This document shows positions 37,477 to 46,549 of a stretch of 64,000 nt of DNA, piece by piece. The stretch's first letter is position 1. The number at the start of each line of letters is the position of its first letter. The position numbers and the translations under genes were made by a program. The stretch is from Bifidobacterium sp. ESL0800 (lineage in GTDB: Bacteria; Actinomycetota; Actinomycetes; Actinomycetales; Bifidobacteriaceae). The DNA is taken from positions 1,426,001 to 1,490,000 of the forward strand of contig NZ_CP113913.1 of assembly GCF_029395355.1 (NCBI RefSeq). Direction: 5' to 3'. The notes below the pieces were generated by a model that did no database searches, had not been told where the DNA came from, and was given only the letters and a program-made list of their open reading frames with translations.

Positions 37477-39567
37477 ATGCGTAAGAATCTTAAAGTGGTG
37501 CTCGGGACGGTGATTGCCGCCGCGATGCTGAGCGTTCCCGTTATCTCGCAGGCCGCCAATCCAGAACCCGACCCCGCCGGGCAAGGCGACATTCTAGCTA
37601 CGCAAACTGCAGGCAACGATGCTTCCGCAGCGGCGACGCCCTCAACGATAGGTACACCTTCGACGCTAGGTGCGCCTTCAACAGCAAGTGCCCCTTCAAC
37701 GTCGAACACGCAGAGCAAAAGCGACTGCACCGACGCAACCGGTGCGATGAGCCATGGCAAGTGGACGGTGTCCCACAGCGCCGAATACAACGGCGAGTGC
37801 ACGCTCACCTTCACCGCCACGGATCCGAACGTCGAGAACGACTTCACCAGCTTCAAGTCCGACAGCCCCGACTCCCCCTACGCACACATTTATACTCGCA
37901 CTCCGCAGTTCCAGCGCGTCAAGCACATCGTCTTCGACGGCGTGAACAAGACGAAGCTGCCGGAGAACTCGAGATTCCTGTTCGGCGACTGGAACTGGGG
38001 CGATGGCGGTTGGGAGCCAGGGAGTTCATTGGTATCGTTCAAGAGCAACAACCACGTCGACACCAGCGAAGTGAAGAACATGGAGGGGCTGTTCCAGTCC
38101 GACCACGACCTGAGCGACCTGGACCTCAGCGGCTGGGACACCAGCAGCCTGCAGACCATGAGGTCGATGTTCGACAACACCTCGATGAAGTCGCTCGACC
38201 TGAGTGGCTTGGACGTCAGCAACGTCACCGACATGAACCATCTGTTCTACAATCTCAATTCCATCGAGTCGCTGGACCTGAGCGGCTGGGACACCAGCAA
38301 AGTCATCGACACGAATGAGATGTTCTTCGGCACGCACATCCACACCCTCACCCTCGGGCCCAAGACCAGGCTCGATCTCATCTACAACCAGTGGGGCGGC
38401 AATCCCACCAGGGTGACGAAGCTGTCGGACGGCACCAGCGGCGTGACCGAAGCAACCGGTGACACAACCACGATTACAAAGTGGAATCTGCGTAACAAGA
38501 TACTCAGCGATGTCAACCGCGCCGGCACCTACACCGTGGGCGCGGTCACGAACCGCACTTTCACCCTCAACGCGAATCTGCCGCAAGGCTATACGGCCGA
38601 TGCCACCGCGGAAGGCTTTACCGCCGATGCCAACGGCAACCTGACGCGAGTCTTCCCCATGACCAACGCACAGGGCGTGCCGATGCCGACCTACGACGCT
38701 GACGGTAACATGACCAACCACAACATCTCGCACAACATTATGTCCAGCAATCCCGCAGTTCCTGCCGATCCGTTCACGCTCAAGGCGAACGAAGGCACCT
38801 CTGACGAATACACGTTCGAAGGTTGGAGCGAGGGCCCTGCGTCTACCACCGCGACAGTCAAGAGCGGTGACACCGTCGACTTGCTGAACAGTGATGTCAC
38901 CCTGTACGCCGTATGGAAGCTGGTGCCTAAGCCTGCACCGGTCGTACCGCCGACGACGCCAAGCGAACCGGCCCAACCTACCGAGCCCACAAAGCCGACT
39001 CCCGGTACTTCCAAGCCGACCAAGCCTGCACCTAGCGATGGTGAGCAGACTCCGTCCGAGTCCAAGCCCGACAAGATCGACAAGACTCCTTCCAAGAGCC
39101 CAGCCGCTGACGCTACGAAGCAACCTACCAATACGGTGAGGCCCAATGCTCCGGCAATCCCGATTGCCACTTCGCCGGTTTCCCTGCCGATGGTCACCAA
39201 TGCGCCGGCCGCTCCGCAGAGTCGCATCCAGCGCGCTGTTCCTCAGGTTGCGCCCCAACAAGCCGCACCCGACCAGAACGCAGACTCCGCTCCGAACGTC
39301 ATCGGCGAGAAGAACGACCAGAAGAAACGTGCATGTGCAGCAGCCTATCTGCAGAACGGACTGGTTTCGCCTGCTGCATACGTCCAGTGCAGCGCTGAAG
39401 GCAATGCCAACGCAACAGCGACTGTGTCTCCTACGGCCGCACGGAGCAATCCGGCCGTTGGCATAGCAATGCTGGCCATGCTGATTGCTTTGGCGATGTT
39501 CGCAGGTATCTTCATGCGCCAGAACAATCTGTTGATTGCCCGTCACCATGAAGACGTGCAGCACTAA
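37477..39567 (+). CDS. BspA-family leucine-rich surface protein
   Basis: 696 aa from the ATG at 37477; the in-frame TTG at 37453 would extend a signal peptide that is already complete. Signal peptide residues 1-26 (cleavage after SQA). A Ser/Thr/Ala/Pro linker with STIGTPSTLGAPST repeats follows, then a BspA/DUF285 block with repeated LDLSGWDTS units (about 190-285). A Listeria-Bacteroides-type repeat (TFEGWSEG to LYAVWKL) comes next, then a Pro/Thr-rich stalk. The C-terminus is a membrane span (AVGIAMLAMLIALAMFAGIF) with a short basic tail and no visible LPXTG. Probably an exported adhesin-like protein held by its C-terminal span. Confidence 0.88.
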   Translation: MRKNLKVVLGTVIAAAMLSVPVISQAANPEPDPAGQGDILATQTAGNDASAAATPSTIGTPSTLGAPSTASAPSTSNTQSKSDCTDATGAMSHGKWTVSHSAEYNGECTLTFTATDPNVENDFTSFKSDSPDSPYAHIYTRTPQFQRVKHIVFDGVNKTKLPENSRFLFGDWNWGDGGWEPGSSLVSFKSNNHVDTSEVKNMEGLFQSDHDLSDLDLSGWDTSSLQTMRSMFDNTSMKSLDLSGLDVSNVTDMNHLFYNLNSIESLDLSGWDTSKVIDTNEMFFGTHIHTLTLGPKTRLDLIYNQWGGNPTRVTKLSDGTSGVTEATGDTTTITKWNLRNKILSDVNRAGTYTVGAVTNRTFTLNANLPQGYTADATAEGFTADANGNLTRVFPMTNAQGVPMPTYDADGNMTNHNISHNIMSSNPAVPADPFTLKANEGTSDEYTFEGWSEGPASTTATVKSGDTVDLLNSDVTLYAVWKLVPKPAPVVPPTTPSEPAQPTEPTKPTPGTSKPTKPAPSDGEQTPSESKPDKIDKTPSKSPAADATKQPTNTVRPNAPAIPIATSPVSLPMVTNAPAAPQSRIQRAVPQVAPQQAAPDQNADSAPNVIGEKNDQKKRACAAAYLQNGLVSPAAYVQCSAEGNANATATVSPTAARSNPAVGIAMLAMLIALAMFAGIFMRQNNLLIARHHEDVQH

Positions 39568-39608
39568 ACCAGCTGTCTGCCTGAAAGACAGCGATATATA
39601 AAGATATA

Positions 39609-39654
39609 AAAGGAATCTTCCTGGCAAGCGAACAGCTGCCAGGAAGATTCCTTT
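39609..39654 (+). terminator. Terminator after the BspA-type gene
   Basis: A perfect 18-bp inverted repeat (39609-39626 and 39637-39654) with a 10-nt loop, followed by ATTTCT. It separates the surface-protein gene from ffh. Confidence 0.85.
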
Positions 39655-39689
39655 ATTTCTCCTTACGAACCGGTAGAATAGGGCTCATT

Positions 39690-41351
39690 ATGGCAGCATT
39701 CAGTTCTTTGACAGACAGGCTCTCGGGCGCGTTCAAGCACCTCAAGAGCAAAGGCAAACTCACCGAAGCGGATATCGACGGCACCATCCGCGAGATTCGC
39801 CGCGCCCTGCTGGACGCCGATGTGGCGCTCGACGTGGTGCGTTCCTTTACTTCCCGCATCCGCGAGCGCGCGCTCGGCGAAGAGGTCTCCAAGGCCCTGA
39901 ACCCGGCGCAGCAGGTGGTGAAGATCGTCAACGAGGAGCTCACGCAGATCCTCGGCGCCGGCGTCGACCGTCCGCTTGCCTTCGCGAAGAACCCACCGAC
40001 CATCATCATGCTGGCGGGCCTTCAGGGCGCCGGCAAGACGACGCTGGCAGGCAAGCTCGGCTATTGGCTCAAGGACGCGGGCCACACCCCGCTGCTGGTC
40101 GCGGCCGACTTGCAGCGGCCGAACGCGGTCACCCAGCTGCAAGTGGTTGGCGAGCGTGCCGATGTACCGGTCTACGCTCCCGAAAAGGGCGTGCAGTCCG
40201 ACGGCGGCGAGGCCGTTGCGGCTCCAGGACAGACCACCGGAGACCCGGTGAAGGTCGCCCGCGACTCAATTGCGTACGCCAAAGACAAGCTCTACGACAC
40301 GGTCATCATCGATACTGCAGGTCGTTTGGGCGTTGACGAGGAGCTGATGGCCCAGGCCCGCGATATCCGCGACGCCGTCAACCCCAACGAGATCCTCTTC
40401 GTCATCGACGCGATGATCGGCCAGGACGCGGTGCAGACCGCCGAGGCCTTCAACAAAGGCGTGGACTTTACCGGCGTGGTGCTCTCCAAGCTCGACGGTG
40501 ACGCACGAGGCGGTGCGGCGCTTTCCGTCGCGACGGTCACCGGCAAGCCGATTCTCTTCGTCTCCAACGGTGAGGGCCTGAAGGACTTCGAAGTTTTCCA
40601 CCCCGACCGCATGGCCTCCCGCATCCTCGACATGGGCGATATCCTCACCTTGATCGAGCAGGCGCAGAAGGAGTTCGACGAGCAGGAAGCGATGGAGTCC
40701 GCCCAGAAGATGGCGAAAGGCACCTATGGCCTCGACGACTTCATGGAACAGCTCGAGCAGGTGCGCAAGCTTGGCTCAATGAAAAGCCTCTTGGGCATGA
40801 TTCCCGGCATGGCCGCACATCGCAAGGAGCTCGAGGCCCTCGACGAGCACGAGATCGACCGCACCGAAGCCATCATTCACTCGATGACCCCGGCCGAACG
40901 CCGCGATCCCTCCATCATCGACGGCTCCCGTCGCGCCCGCATCGCATACGGTTCCGGCAACACCGTCTCGGCAGTCAATGGCCTGTTGCAGCGCTTTGAG
41001 CAGGCGGCGAAGATGATGAAGCGTATGACCAACAAGGTCGGCGGCGGTATCCCCGGCTTCGGCGGCCCCGCCATGGGCGGCGGCTACGGCGGTAAGAAGA
41101 ACAAGAAAGGCAAGAAGAAGGGCAAGTCCAAGTCGGGCAACCCGATGAAGCGCGAGGCCGAAGAAAAAGCGTTGCGTCAAAAACTCGCCGGCAAGAAGAA
41201 CTCCGGCGGTTCCGCTTTCGCCAAGAAACCGCAGAACCCCGCCCTCCCGGCAGGCCTGCAGGAAGCCATGCAAGCGGCCGGCAGCGACGAGAACGGCACC
41301 CCGAATCTCCCGCCGAACTTCGGCGGCGGCCTATCCGGCCTGCTTGGCTGA
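39690..41351 (+). CDS. ffh: Signal recognition particle protein Ffh
   Basis: 553 aa. N domain (residues 1-90), then the GTPase domain with G1 GLQGAGKTTLAGKL, DTAGRLGVDEEL and the TKLDG-equivalent SKLDGDARGG. The Met-rich M domain follows with RDPSIIDGSRRARIAYGSG. A Gly/Lys-rich tail (MGGGYGGKKNKKGKKKGKSK) ends the protein, common in actinobacterial Ffh. It binds 4.5S RNA and signal sequences and delivers ribosomes to FtsY. Confidence 0.96.
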   Translation: MAAFSSLTDRLSGAFKHLKSKGKLTEADIDGTIREIRRALLDADVALDVVRSFTSRIRERALGEEVSKALNPAQQVVKIVNEELTQILGAGVDRPLAFAKNPPTIIMLAGLQGAGKTTLAGKLGYWLKDAGHTPLLVAADLQRPNAVTQLQVVGERADVPVYAPEKGVQSDGGEAVAAPGQTTGDPVKVARDSIAYAKDKLYDTVIIDTAGRLGVDEELMAQARDIRDAVNPNEILFVIDAMIGQDAVQTAEAFNKGVDFTGVVLSKLDGDARGGAALSVATVTGKPILFVSNGEGLKDFEVFHPDRMASRILDMGDILTLIEQAQKEFDEQEAMESAQKMAKGTYGLDDFMEQLEQVRKLGSMKSLLGMIPGMAAHRKELEALDEHEIDRTEAIIHSMTPAERRDPSIIDGSRRARIAYGSGNTVSAVNGLLQRFEQAAKMMKRMTNKVGGGIPGFGGPAMGGGYGGKKNKKGKKKGKSKSGNPMKREAEEKALRQKLAGKKNSGGSAFAKKPQNPALPAGLQEAMQAAGSDENGTPNLPPNFGGGLSGLLG

Positions 41352-41452
41352 ACCACTCTGACTGCGGTCGGCTTGCGCCGGCCGCGCATTTCCTTTTTCG
41401 TCGCCGGCGGACAGGCATGGCGCATTCCCTATCAAGCCTTGAAGGAGGGTCC

Positions 41453-42595
41453 ATGTCCATCGCACTGTCGGTGCTGCTCGTCATTGTCTCCCTGTGGTGG
41501 GCGTTGCGCTTTCTGCCGGCCGGCGCCGACGGGCACGGCCCGCTGCCGTATCTCATCGCGTTCGTCCGCTTTCTCTGGATACCGTCGGTGATCATTCTGG
41601 CGGCAGCGCTTGCACTCCAGCATTGGGCCGTCGCCGTCTGCGCCGCGATAGTAACCTTGCTCACCGGCCTGTTCGCCTCGCCTTGGTACAGAGTCAAGAA
41701 TCATTATTTCGCCCGACAAATCCAAGCTCGAACGCAGGAGCAATCACAATCTCAGGAGCAATCACAGCAACACGAACCGCTGGAACACCCGAACGGCGAC
41801 GGTTCCTTTACCGTCATGACGCTGAACTGCCGTTACGGTCTCGCCGACCCACAGGCCATCGTCGACGCTATACGCGGCAATGACGTATCCGTATTGGCCC
41901 TGCAGGAACTCACGCAAGACCTCGTCTCCGCGCTCGATAAGGCGGGCATCAACGAACTGCTCCCCTACCGTCAGCTCGGGCGTGCGCAGAAAAGCGACAA
42001 CGGCGGCTTCAACGGCATTTTCTCGGCGGCCAAGCCGAGTGCACAAACCGAGCGCACCGTCGACATCGCCGCAGCCGACGTGCCGTGCTGTGCAATCGAG
42101 GGAGTGACCGTGTACAGCGCGCATCCCAAATCCCCGATGCGCGGCTGCAGTCAATGGGCCAAAGGCATCATCAATCTTGCAACGCTGACCTCCCAAACGT
42201 CCAGTGACAGCGCATACACGCCCCTGGACACAAGCAACGGCGAGAGCCTTGCAAACAGCCAAATGCACCGAGCCAAAACGGCGGAACAGACCGATAGCCC
42301 ACAGCCCGGCCCGCAAAGCGAGACGGCGCGAAAGCCCGAAACCGTCATCATGGGCGACCTCAACTCCAACATCGACCACCCCAGCTTCCGAGAGCTGCTC
42401 GACGCGGGGCTGTGCGACGCGGGTCTCGCCGCCTCGCACGCCCACGCCGCGAGTTTCCCGCAATGGCTGGTTTGGCCACGCCTGGAACTTGACCATATCC
42501 TGACTACCTCAGGCATCCAATCGTCGCAGGTACGTACCCTGGCCATCCCCGGAAGCGATCATTTCGCACTGCTCGCCCAGCTACGCCGCATATAG
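41453..42595 (+). CDS. Membrane-anchored endonuclease/exonuclease/phosphatase family protein
   Basis: 380 aa from the ATG at 41453 (AAGGAGGGTCC upstream). Three hydrophobic segments occupy residues 1-80, then a Gln/Glu-rich linker. The EEP catalytic domain carries TLNCRYGLADPQAIVD, VLALQELTQ (catalytic Glu), VYSAHPKSP, MGDLNSNIDHP (Asp/Asn) and LELDHILTT/GSDHFAL (Asp-His). The active site is complete. Likely a phosphodiesterase or nuclease facing outside the cytoplasm; the substrate is unknown. A short variable region (about 250-290) interrupts the catalytic domain. Confidence 0.83.
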   Translation: MSIALSVLLVIVSLWWALRFLPAGADGHGPLPYLIAFVRFLWIPSVIILAAALALQHWAVAVCAAIVTLLTGLFASPWYRVKNHYFARQIQARTQEQSQSQEQSQQHEPLEHPNGDGSFTVMTLNCRYGLADPQAIVDAIRGNDVSVLALQELTQDLVSALDKAGINELLPYRQLGRAQKSDNGGFNGIFSAAKPSAQTERTVDIAAADVPCCAIEGVTVYSAHPKSPMRGCSQWAKGIINLATLTSQTSSDSAYTPLDTSNGESLANSQMHRAKTAEQTDSPQPGPQSETARKPETVIMGDLNSNIDHPSFRELLDAGLCDAGLAASHAHAASFPQWLVWPRLELDHILTTSGIQSSQVRTLAIPGSDHFALLAQLRRI

Positions 42596-42876
42596 CCGCT
42601 CCATGTTTGCTAGTAGCAAAACGCGAGCCTTATCCGACAATATTACGAGCCGCTTTCCCGGATGCGGATGCATCGCTAGACCCAAGCAATATGCGGCTTT
42701 TATCGGTTGAATCTTTGTCCTGAGACATCCTCCGAAAGCGTATAAAACTAGACATACCGTATCTGTCTATTGACTTTATACGAGAGTGTCCATATGCTGT
42801 CCTTTTGGTTGCTATGCAGACGACTTGAAACGATACTAAAAGTATGAATTCAATGTCGAATGCAAAGAAGGATATT

Positions 42877-43107
42877 ATGAACGACACACAAAATGCAGAC
42901 ATTCAATTCAATATCTCCGTTAGCAAAGACCAGCTCGCACTTATGAAACGGGCTGCGGCACTTGAGGAGAGACCAGTTGCGGACTGGGCGGCGGACAAGC
43001 TGCTCGAGGCCGCCGACCAGAGCGTGGAGCAGGAGGTGACGCTTCAGGAGGTCAACGAGGAATTCGACAAGATCCTCGCGACTTTCGAGGTCCCCGCGAA
43101 CGTCTGA
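42877..43107 (+). CDS. Small antitoxin-like protein (DUF1778/TacA-like)
   Basis: 76 aa from the ATG at 42877, preceded by AAGAAGGA at 4 nt; ATGs at 42853 and 42844 are in frame but lack a Shine-Dalgarno. The pattern FNISVSKDQLALMKRAAALE plus WAADKLLEAAD resembles a ribbon-helix-helix DNA-binding domain of DUF1778 antitoxins, and EEFDKILATFEVPANV resembles their C-terminal toxin-binding tail. Such antitoxins normally pair with a GNAT toxin; none is adjacent. The nearest genes are an EEP phosphodiesterase and a kinase. The call is tentative. Confidence 0.55.
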   Translation: MNDTQNADIQFNISVSKDQLALMKRAAALEERPVADWAADKLLEAADQSVEQEVTLQEVNEEFDKILATFEVPANV

Positions 43108-43176
43108 TACGAGCGGATATTCCTCCAATAGATGAGTTACAGACGGTTTCAAAGAACCGTTGATAGTTGATTTGTT

Positions 43177-43212
43177 GAGGGTGGCATCCTTTTTCCACAG
43201 GATGCCACCCTC
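43177..43212 (+). terminator. Terminator after the small antitoxin-like gene
   Basis: GAGGGTGGCATCCT (43177-43190) pairs perfectly with AGGATGCCACCCTC (43199-43212), followed by TTTG. It is about 70 bp past the stop. Confidence 0.8.
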
Positions 43213-43390
43213 TTTGATACCCTATTGCGCAAGACGGGTTATAAATCGGAACACCGGATTTGCATGGTTACCGCGTAAAAACCATCTTTTTGAGTCCTTT
43301 AAGCGTTTTTCTTTCTGCTGTCGTTTCGCCTAATCTGCTTCAGACGCGACTATTCAGATTACTGTCGACGCGCCGTTACCCACAGCCCGC

Positions 43391-44362
43391 TTAATGCAGG
43401 CGTTTTGCCGCCGCTTCGATTTCGGACCTTGACGGGCATGTGGCCGGCCCCGTATGTCTTGTCGACAGTGCAGCAGCACAGTTGGCAAGCTTCAATGCCT
43501 GGACGATATCGTCCGATTCAAGCAGAGCCGCACACAAGACCCCTGCATGGGTATCCCCGGCACCGTTCGTATCCACGGCATTGACTTCTAGCGCCGGAAT
43601 ATGTATGACATCTTGTTTGCGGTCGTCACGTCCATCGCAATACCATGCGCCCAAAGCGCCGACACGCACGATAACGGGATCGCCGAAATACCGGGCAAGC
43701 GAGCGGCACTGCCCTGCGTAATCCCTGTCCCCACAACCCGCATCAACGCCGAAACGCGAACAGAGAATCGCAGTCTCGCGCTCATTCATCGTCCATATCG
43801 GATGCAGACCGCGTAGACTCCGCAAAGATTCATCGTCGATATCGGCAATCATGGGGCTGGTGTCAAATACGACATAGCCCTTGCTCCATCCCGCGTTTTT
43901 CGCGGCAAACCTTCGTGTCGCCTCGGCGTTCTTTTTATGGCAGAACGAATATCCGCTCAGATAGACCACATCTCCGGCAACAAGCTCGATATTCTCGTAG
44001 GAATCTTCCGGCACTTGCGTCTCGGCGCCTCTGGTCGACACAAACGTGCGTTCGCCGTCGGGTTCGGTCATCGCGATGCTGTAACCGGTGTCGATGTCCG
44101 GCAATTGAGCCCCATCCATGCCGACACCGATCGAAGACAAAGCCCTGCGAGCTACATCCGCCATCGGACCGGTACCGACGGCACCCAGATACGACGCACG
44201 CGCCCCCATCTGCCGGGCGGCGTATAGCACGTTGTAACCACCGCCGGCGCTCATCGCCTGATTGGTCGCGAAGATGTCTCCCCCGCGTTCGGGCAGATGA
44301 TCGACGGACAGCGTCAGGTCCACACACACCTGAGCCAGATGAAGCAATTCAGGTTCACGCAT
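43391..44362 (-). CDS. PfkB family carbohydrate kinase (YegV-like)
   Basis: 323 aa. The ribokinase-fold signatures are both present: SAGGGYNVLYAARQMGARAS near the N-terminus and VDTNGAGDTHAGVLCAALL with the catalytic Asp near the C-terminus. It phosphorylates a small sugar or nucleoside. Its start overlaps the end of the ADP-ribosylglycohydrolase gene by 8 bp, so the two are translationally coupled. The same pairing exists in E. coli yegU-yegV, where the neighbouring yegT encodes a nucleoside transporter that is not seen here. Substrate unknown; ribose or a nucleoside is plausible. Confidence 0.86.
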   Translation of the reverse strand: MREPELLHLAQVCVDLTLSVDHLPERGGDIFATNQAMSAGGGYNVLYAARQMGARASYLGAVGTGPMADVARRALSSIGVGMDGAQLPDIDTGYSIAMTEPDGERTFVSTRGAETQVPEDSYENIELVAGDVVYLSGYSFCHKKNAEATRRFAAKNAGWSKGYVVFDTSPMIADIDDESLRSLRGLHPIWTMNERETAILCSRFGVDAGCGDRDYAGQCRSLARYFGDPVIVRVGALGAWYCDGRDDRKQDVIHIPALEVNAVDTNGAGDTHAGVLCAALLESDDIVQALKLANCAAALSTRHTGPATCPSRSEIEAAAKRLH

Positions 44363-45554
44363 GTTCGACCTCTTTCTGATCTGTTTGCAGCGTATTCCGT
44401 TGCGTTCCAGGCCCGCCCGGCTCTGTTTCAGACGTATTCCGTTGCGTTCCGGGCCTACCCGGCTCTGTTTCAGACGTATCTCGTTGCGTTCCAGGCCCGC
44501 CCGGCGCTACTCTGCCCACGGACTGTTTCGTTTCCTTTGCTTCGTACGCACGGATCCGAAGCAACGGTTTCACCGATTTCGCAAGCTCAAGATGCGAGAC
44601 GGCGGCGACTTGCCCGGTCAGCTTTTCCGGGAACGTGTCCGCCCCGAGCGCAGCGCCGAGCATGGCTCCACAAATGGCGCCGATCGTGTCGGTGTCCCCG
44701 CCGATATTGGCCGCGGTAAGCAATGCCTTCAACGGTTCGCCTGCATAGCGATATGCCAGCGCGAAAGCCACGGCAACCGACTCATCGGCTTCGACCGACG
44801 TGCCGAATTCCAAGCGCAGCCGCTCGACGAACTCATCGTCGTCGCCGATACTCTGCGCGGCCTTGATAGCGGATTTTGCACGTGCAACGACGCTGGCCTT
44901 CGGACTCCAAGCGGCCTTCTCATAAGAGGCGTTTTCGGCCAGCCTCAACGCGAGATCCAGCGAGATTCGCGGCGTTTCTCCGGAAACGCCGAAGCTGACG
45001 GCGGCGGCGACCAACAGCGCGCCTTGGAAACCCGGAACGGTGTTATGCGTCACCCGGCAGGATTCATAGACGTAATCGGCGAACGACGGCCGGCCCGCAT
45101 CGTGGGCGATACCCACCGGCGCCACGCGCATCGCCGCGCCGTTCGTCGTGCCCGTGCGGCCGGTCTTGCTGATATCCGCGCCGTTCCTGACCTGCTCTAG
45201 CGCCAGTTTCGTGGAAGGCCCAAGCAGATCGAGGGAACCGCGACGTTTCATATCGTCCTCCCAAGCCAACAGCTTGGCAGCCAGACACGCGGGATCGATA
45301 TGGCCGCGTCCCTGCGTGATAAGGCCCGCCACCAGAAGCGCCTGTTCGGTATCGTCGGTCACCGAGCCTGCGGCCATACCGGGGGCGATCGGCTGGTCGG
45401 CTATCGCGTCCACCAGCCCTGTCACCTTGCCGTAGGCCGCCCCAATCCATTCGTGGCTCATGCTCTGCGTCGGCATACCGATGGCGTCACCGAGCGAAAG
45501 CCCCCGCAAAGCCCCCAGCGCTTGGTCTTGCCAGATATCTGAACCGACCTCCAT
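44355..45554 (-). CDS. ADP-ribosylglycohydrolase family protein with C-terminal repeat tail
   Basis: 399 aa. The catalytic pattern is LGDAIGMPTQ near residue 21, VTDDTEQALLVAGL (first metal-binding Asp-Asp) and NIGGDTDTIGAICGAMLGAA (second), as in DraG-type hydrolases. It should remove or hydrolyse ADP-ribose-like groups. Residues about 345-390 are a tandem repeat of about 14 residues (ETEPGGPGTQRNTS-like) encoded by three nearly identical 42-bp units (about 44390-44515), an unusual tail. The gene overlaps the kinase gene and resembles YegU of E. coli. Confidence 0.87.
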   Translation of the reverse strand: MEVGSDIWQDQALGALRGLSLGDAIGMPTQSMSHEWIGAAYGKVTGLVDAIADQPIAPGMAAGSVTDDTEQALLVAGLITQGRGHIDPACLAAKLLAWEDDMKRRGSLDLLGPSTKLALEQVRNGADISKTGRTGTTNGAAMRVAPVGIAHDAGRPSFADYVYESCRVTHNTVPGFQGALLVAAAVSFGVSGETPRISLDLALRLAENASYEKAAWSPKASVVARAKSAIKAAQSIGDDDEFVERLRLEFGTSVEADESVAVAFALAYRYAGEPLKALLTAANIGGDTDTIGAICGAMLGAALGADTFPEKLTGQVAAVSHLELAKSVKPLLRIRAYEAKETKQSVGRVAPGGPGTQRDTSETEPGRPGTQRNTSETEPGGPGTQRNTLQTDQKEVEHA

Positions 45555-45830
45555 GTCATTGCCTCCGACTGATTCTCATTAACGAACTATAAATCTAGTC
45601 ATAAAATTTAGTCATTCTGACCATAACTCAAGCTCCAGCCACGCTCAAGCAAGATTCCGAGCCGGAATGCGAGCAAAGATATCTATCCAGCGGGCGAGCT
45701 ATAGTTGATAAGTTATTCACGGGTGCGGGGCCCTCTCATTCCCGCAGGCCGTGAGGGACAACGCGGATTCAAGCAAGTATGCCCCACATACGAGTGCGAA
45801 ACCGCAATGATACCTACAAGGAGAGCCACA

Positions 45831-46313
45831 ATGGCTACCAAGATTCGTCTGAAGCGCATGGGCAAGAAGTTCCACGCTGTCTACCGCATCGTCATCATGG
45901 ATTCGCGCAAGAAGCGTGATGGCAAGTCGATCGAGGAGATCGGACAGTATGATCCGAACCAGCAGCCTTCGCTGATCAAGATTGATTCTGAGCGCGCTCA
46001 GTATTGGCTCGGCGTCGGCGCGCAGCCGAGCGAACCTGTGCTGAACCTGCTGAAGATCACCGGTGACTGGCAGAAGTTCAAGGGTCTGCCGGGCGCCGAG
46101 GGCACGCTGAAGACCGCCGAAGCCGGCCCGGATGCCGCCGCTCGCGTCGAGGCCGCTGAGGCTGACGCGCAGAAGCGCAAGGCCAAGCAGTCCGAAGCCA
46201 AGGCTAAGGCCGAGGCCGAGAAGGCCGCCGAAGCCGCCAAGGCTGATGAGGCGAAGGCCGACGAGGCCGGTGCTGAAGAAGCTGCCGCCGAAGAGACCGA
46301 GAAGGCTGAGTAA
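45831..46313 (+). CDS. rpsP: 30S ribosomal protein S16
   Basis: 160 aa from the ATG at 45831, preceded by AAGGAGAGCC. The first ~85 residues are canonical S16 ([53 protein letters not shown]). The remaining ~75 residues are an Ala/Glu/Lys tail, common in actinobacterial S16 and presumably disordered. First gene of the rpsP-khpA-rimM group. Confidence 0.97.
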   Translation: MATKIRLKRMGKKFHAVYRIVIMDSRKKRDGKSIEEIGQYDPNQQPSLIKIDSERAQYWLGVGAQPSEPVLNLLKITGDWQKFKGLPGAEGTLKTAEAGPDAAARVEAAEADAQKRKAKQSEAKAKAEAEKAAEAAKADEAKADEAGAEEAAAEETEKAE

Positions 46314-46315
46314 TC

Positions 46316-46549
46316 ATGCTCGCGCAAGCTGTGGAACATCTCATTTCCAATATCGTCGACTTCCCCGATGATGTGTCGGTGAAGTCCCACGAAAACGCCC
46401 GCGGCGAACTGTTGCGGGTGCGTGTGAACCCTGAAGACATCGGACGCGTGATCGGCCGCTCCGGCCGCACCGCCAATGCCATCCGCTCTGTGGTGCAGGC
46501 TCTGTCCGACCACAAGGTGCGCGTCGACATCATGGATGTACGCCGGTGA
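46316..46549 (+). CDS. khpA: KH-domain RNA-binding protein KhpA
   Basis: 77 aa. The whole protein is a KH domain with the GxxG-type loop IGRSGRTANAIRSVVQAL. It begins 2 bp after the rpsP stop and overlaps rimM by 4 bp. KhpA with KhpB binds RNA and affects cell-envelope and division genes in Gram-positive bacteria. The rpsP-khpA-rimM-trmD order is standard. Confidence 0.95.
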   Translation: MLAQAVEHLISNIVDFPDDVSVKSHENARGELLRVRVNPEDIGRVIGRSGRTANAIRSVVQALSDHKVRVDIMDVRR

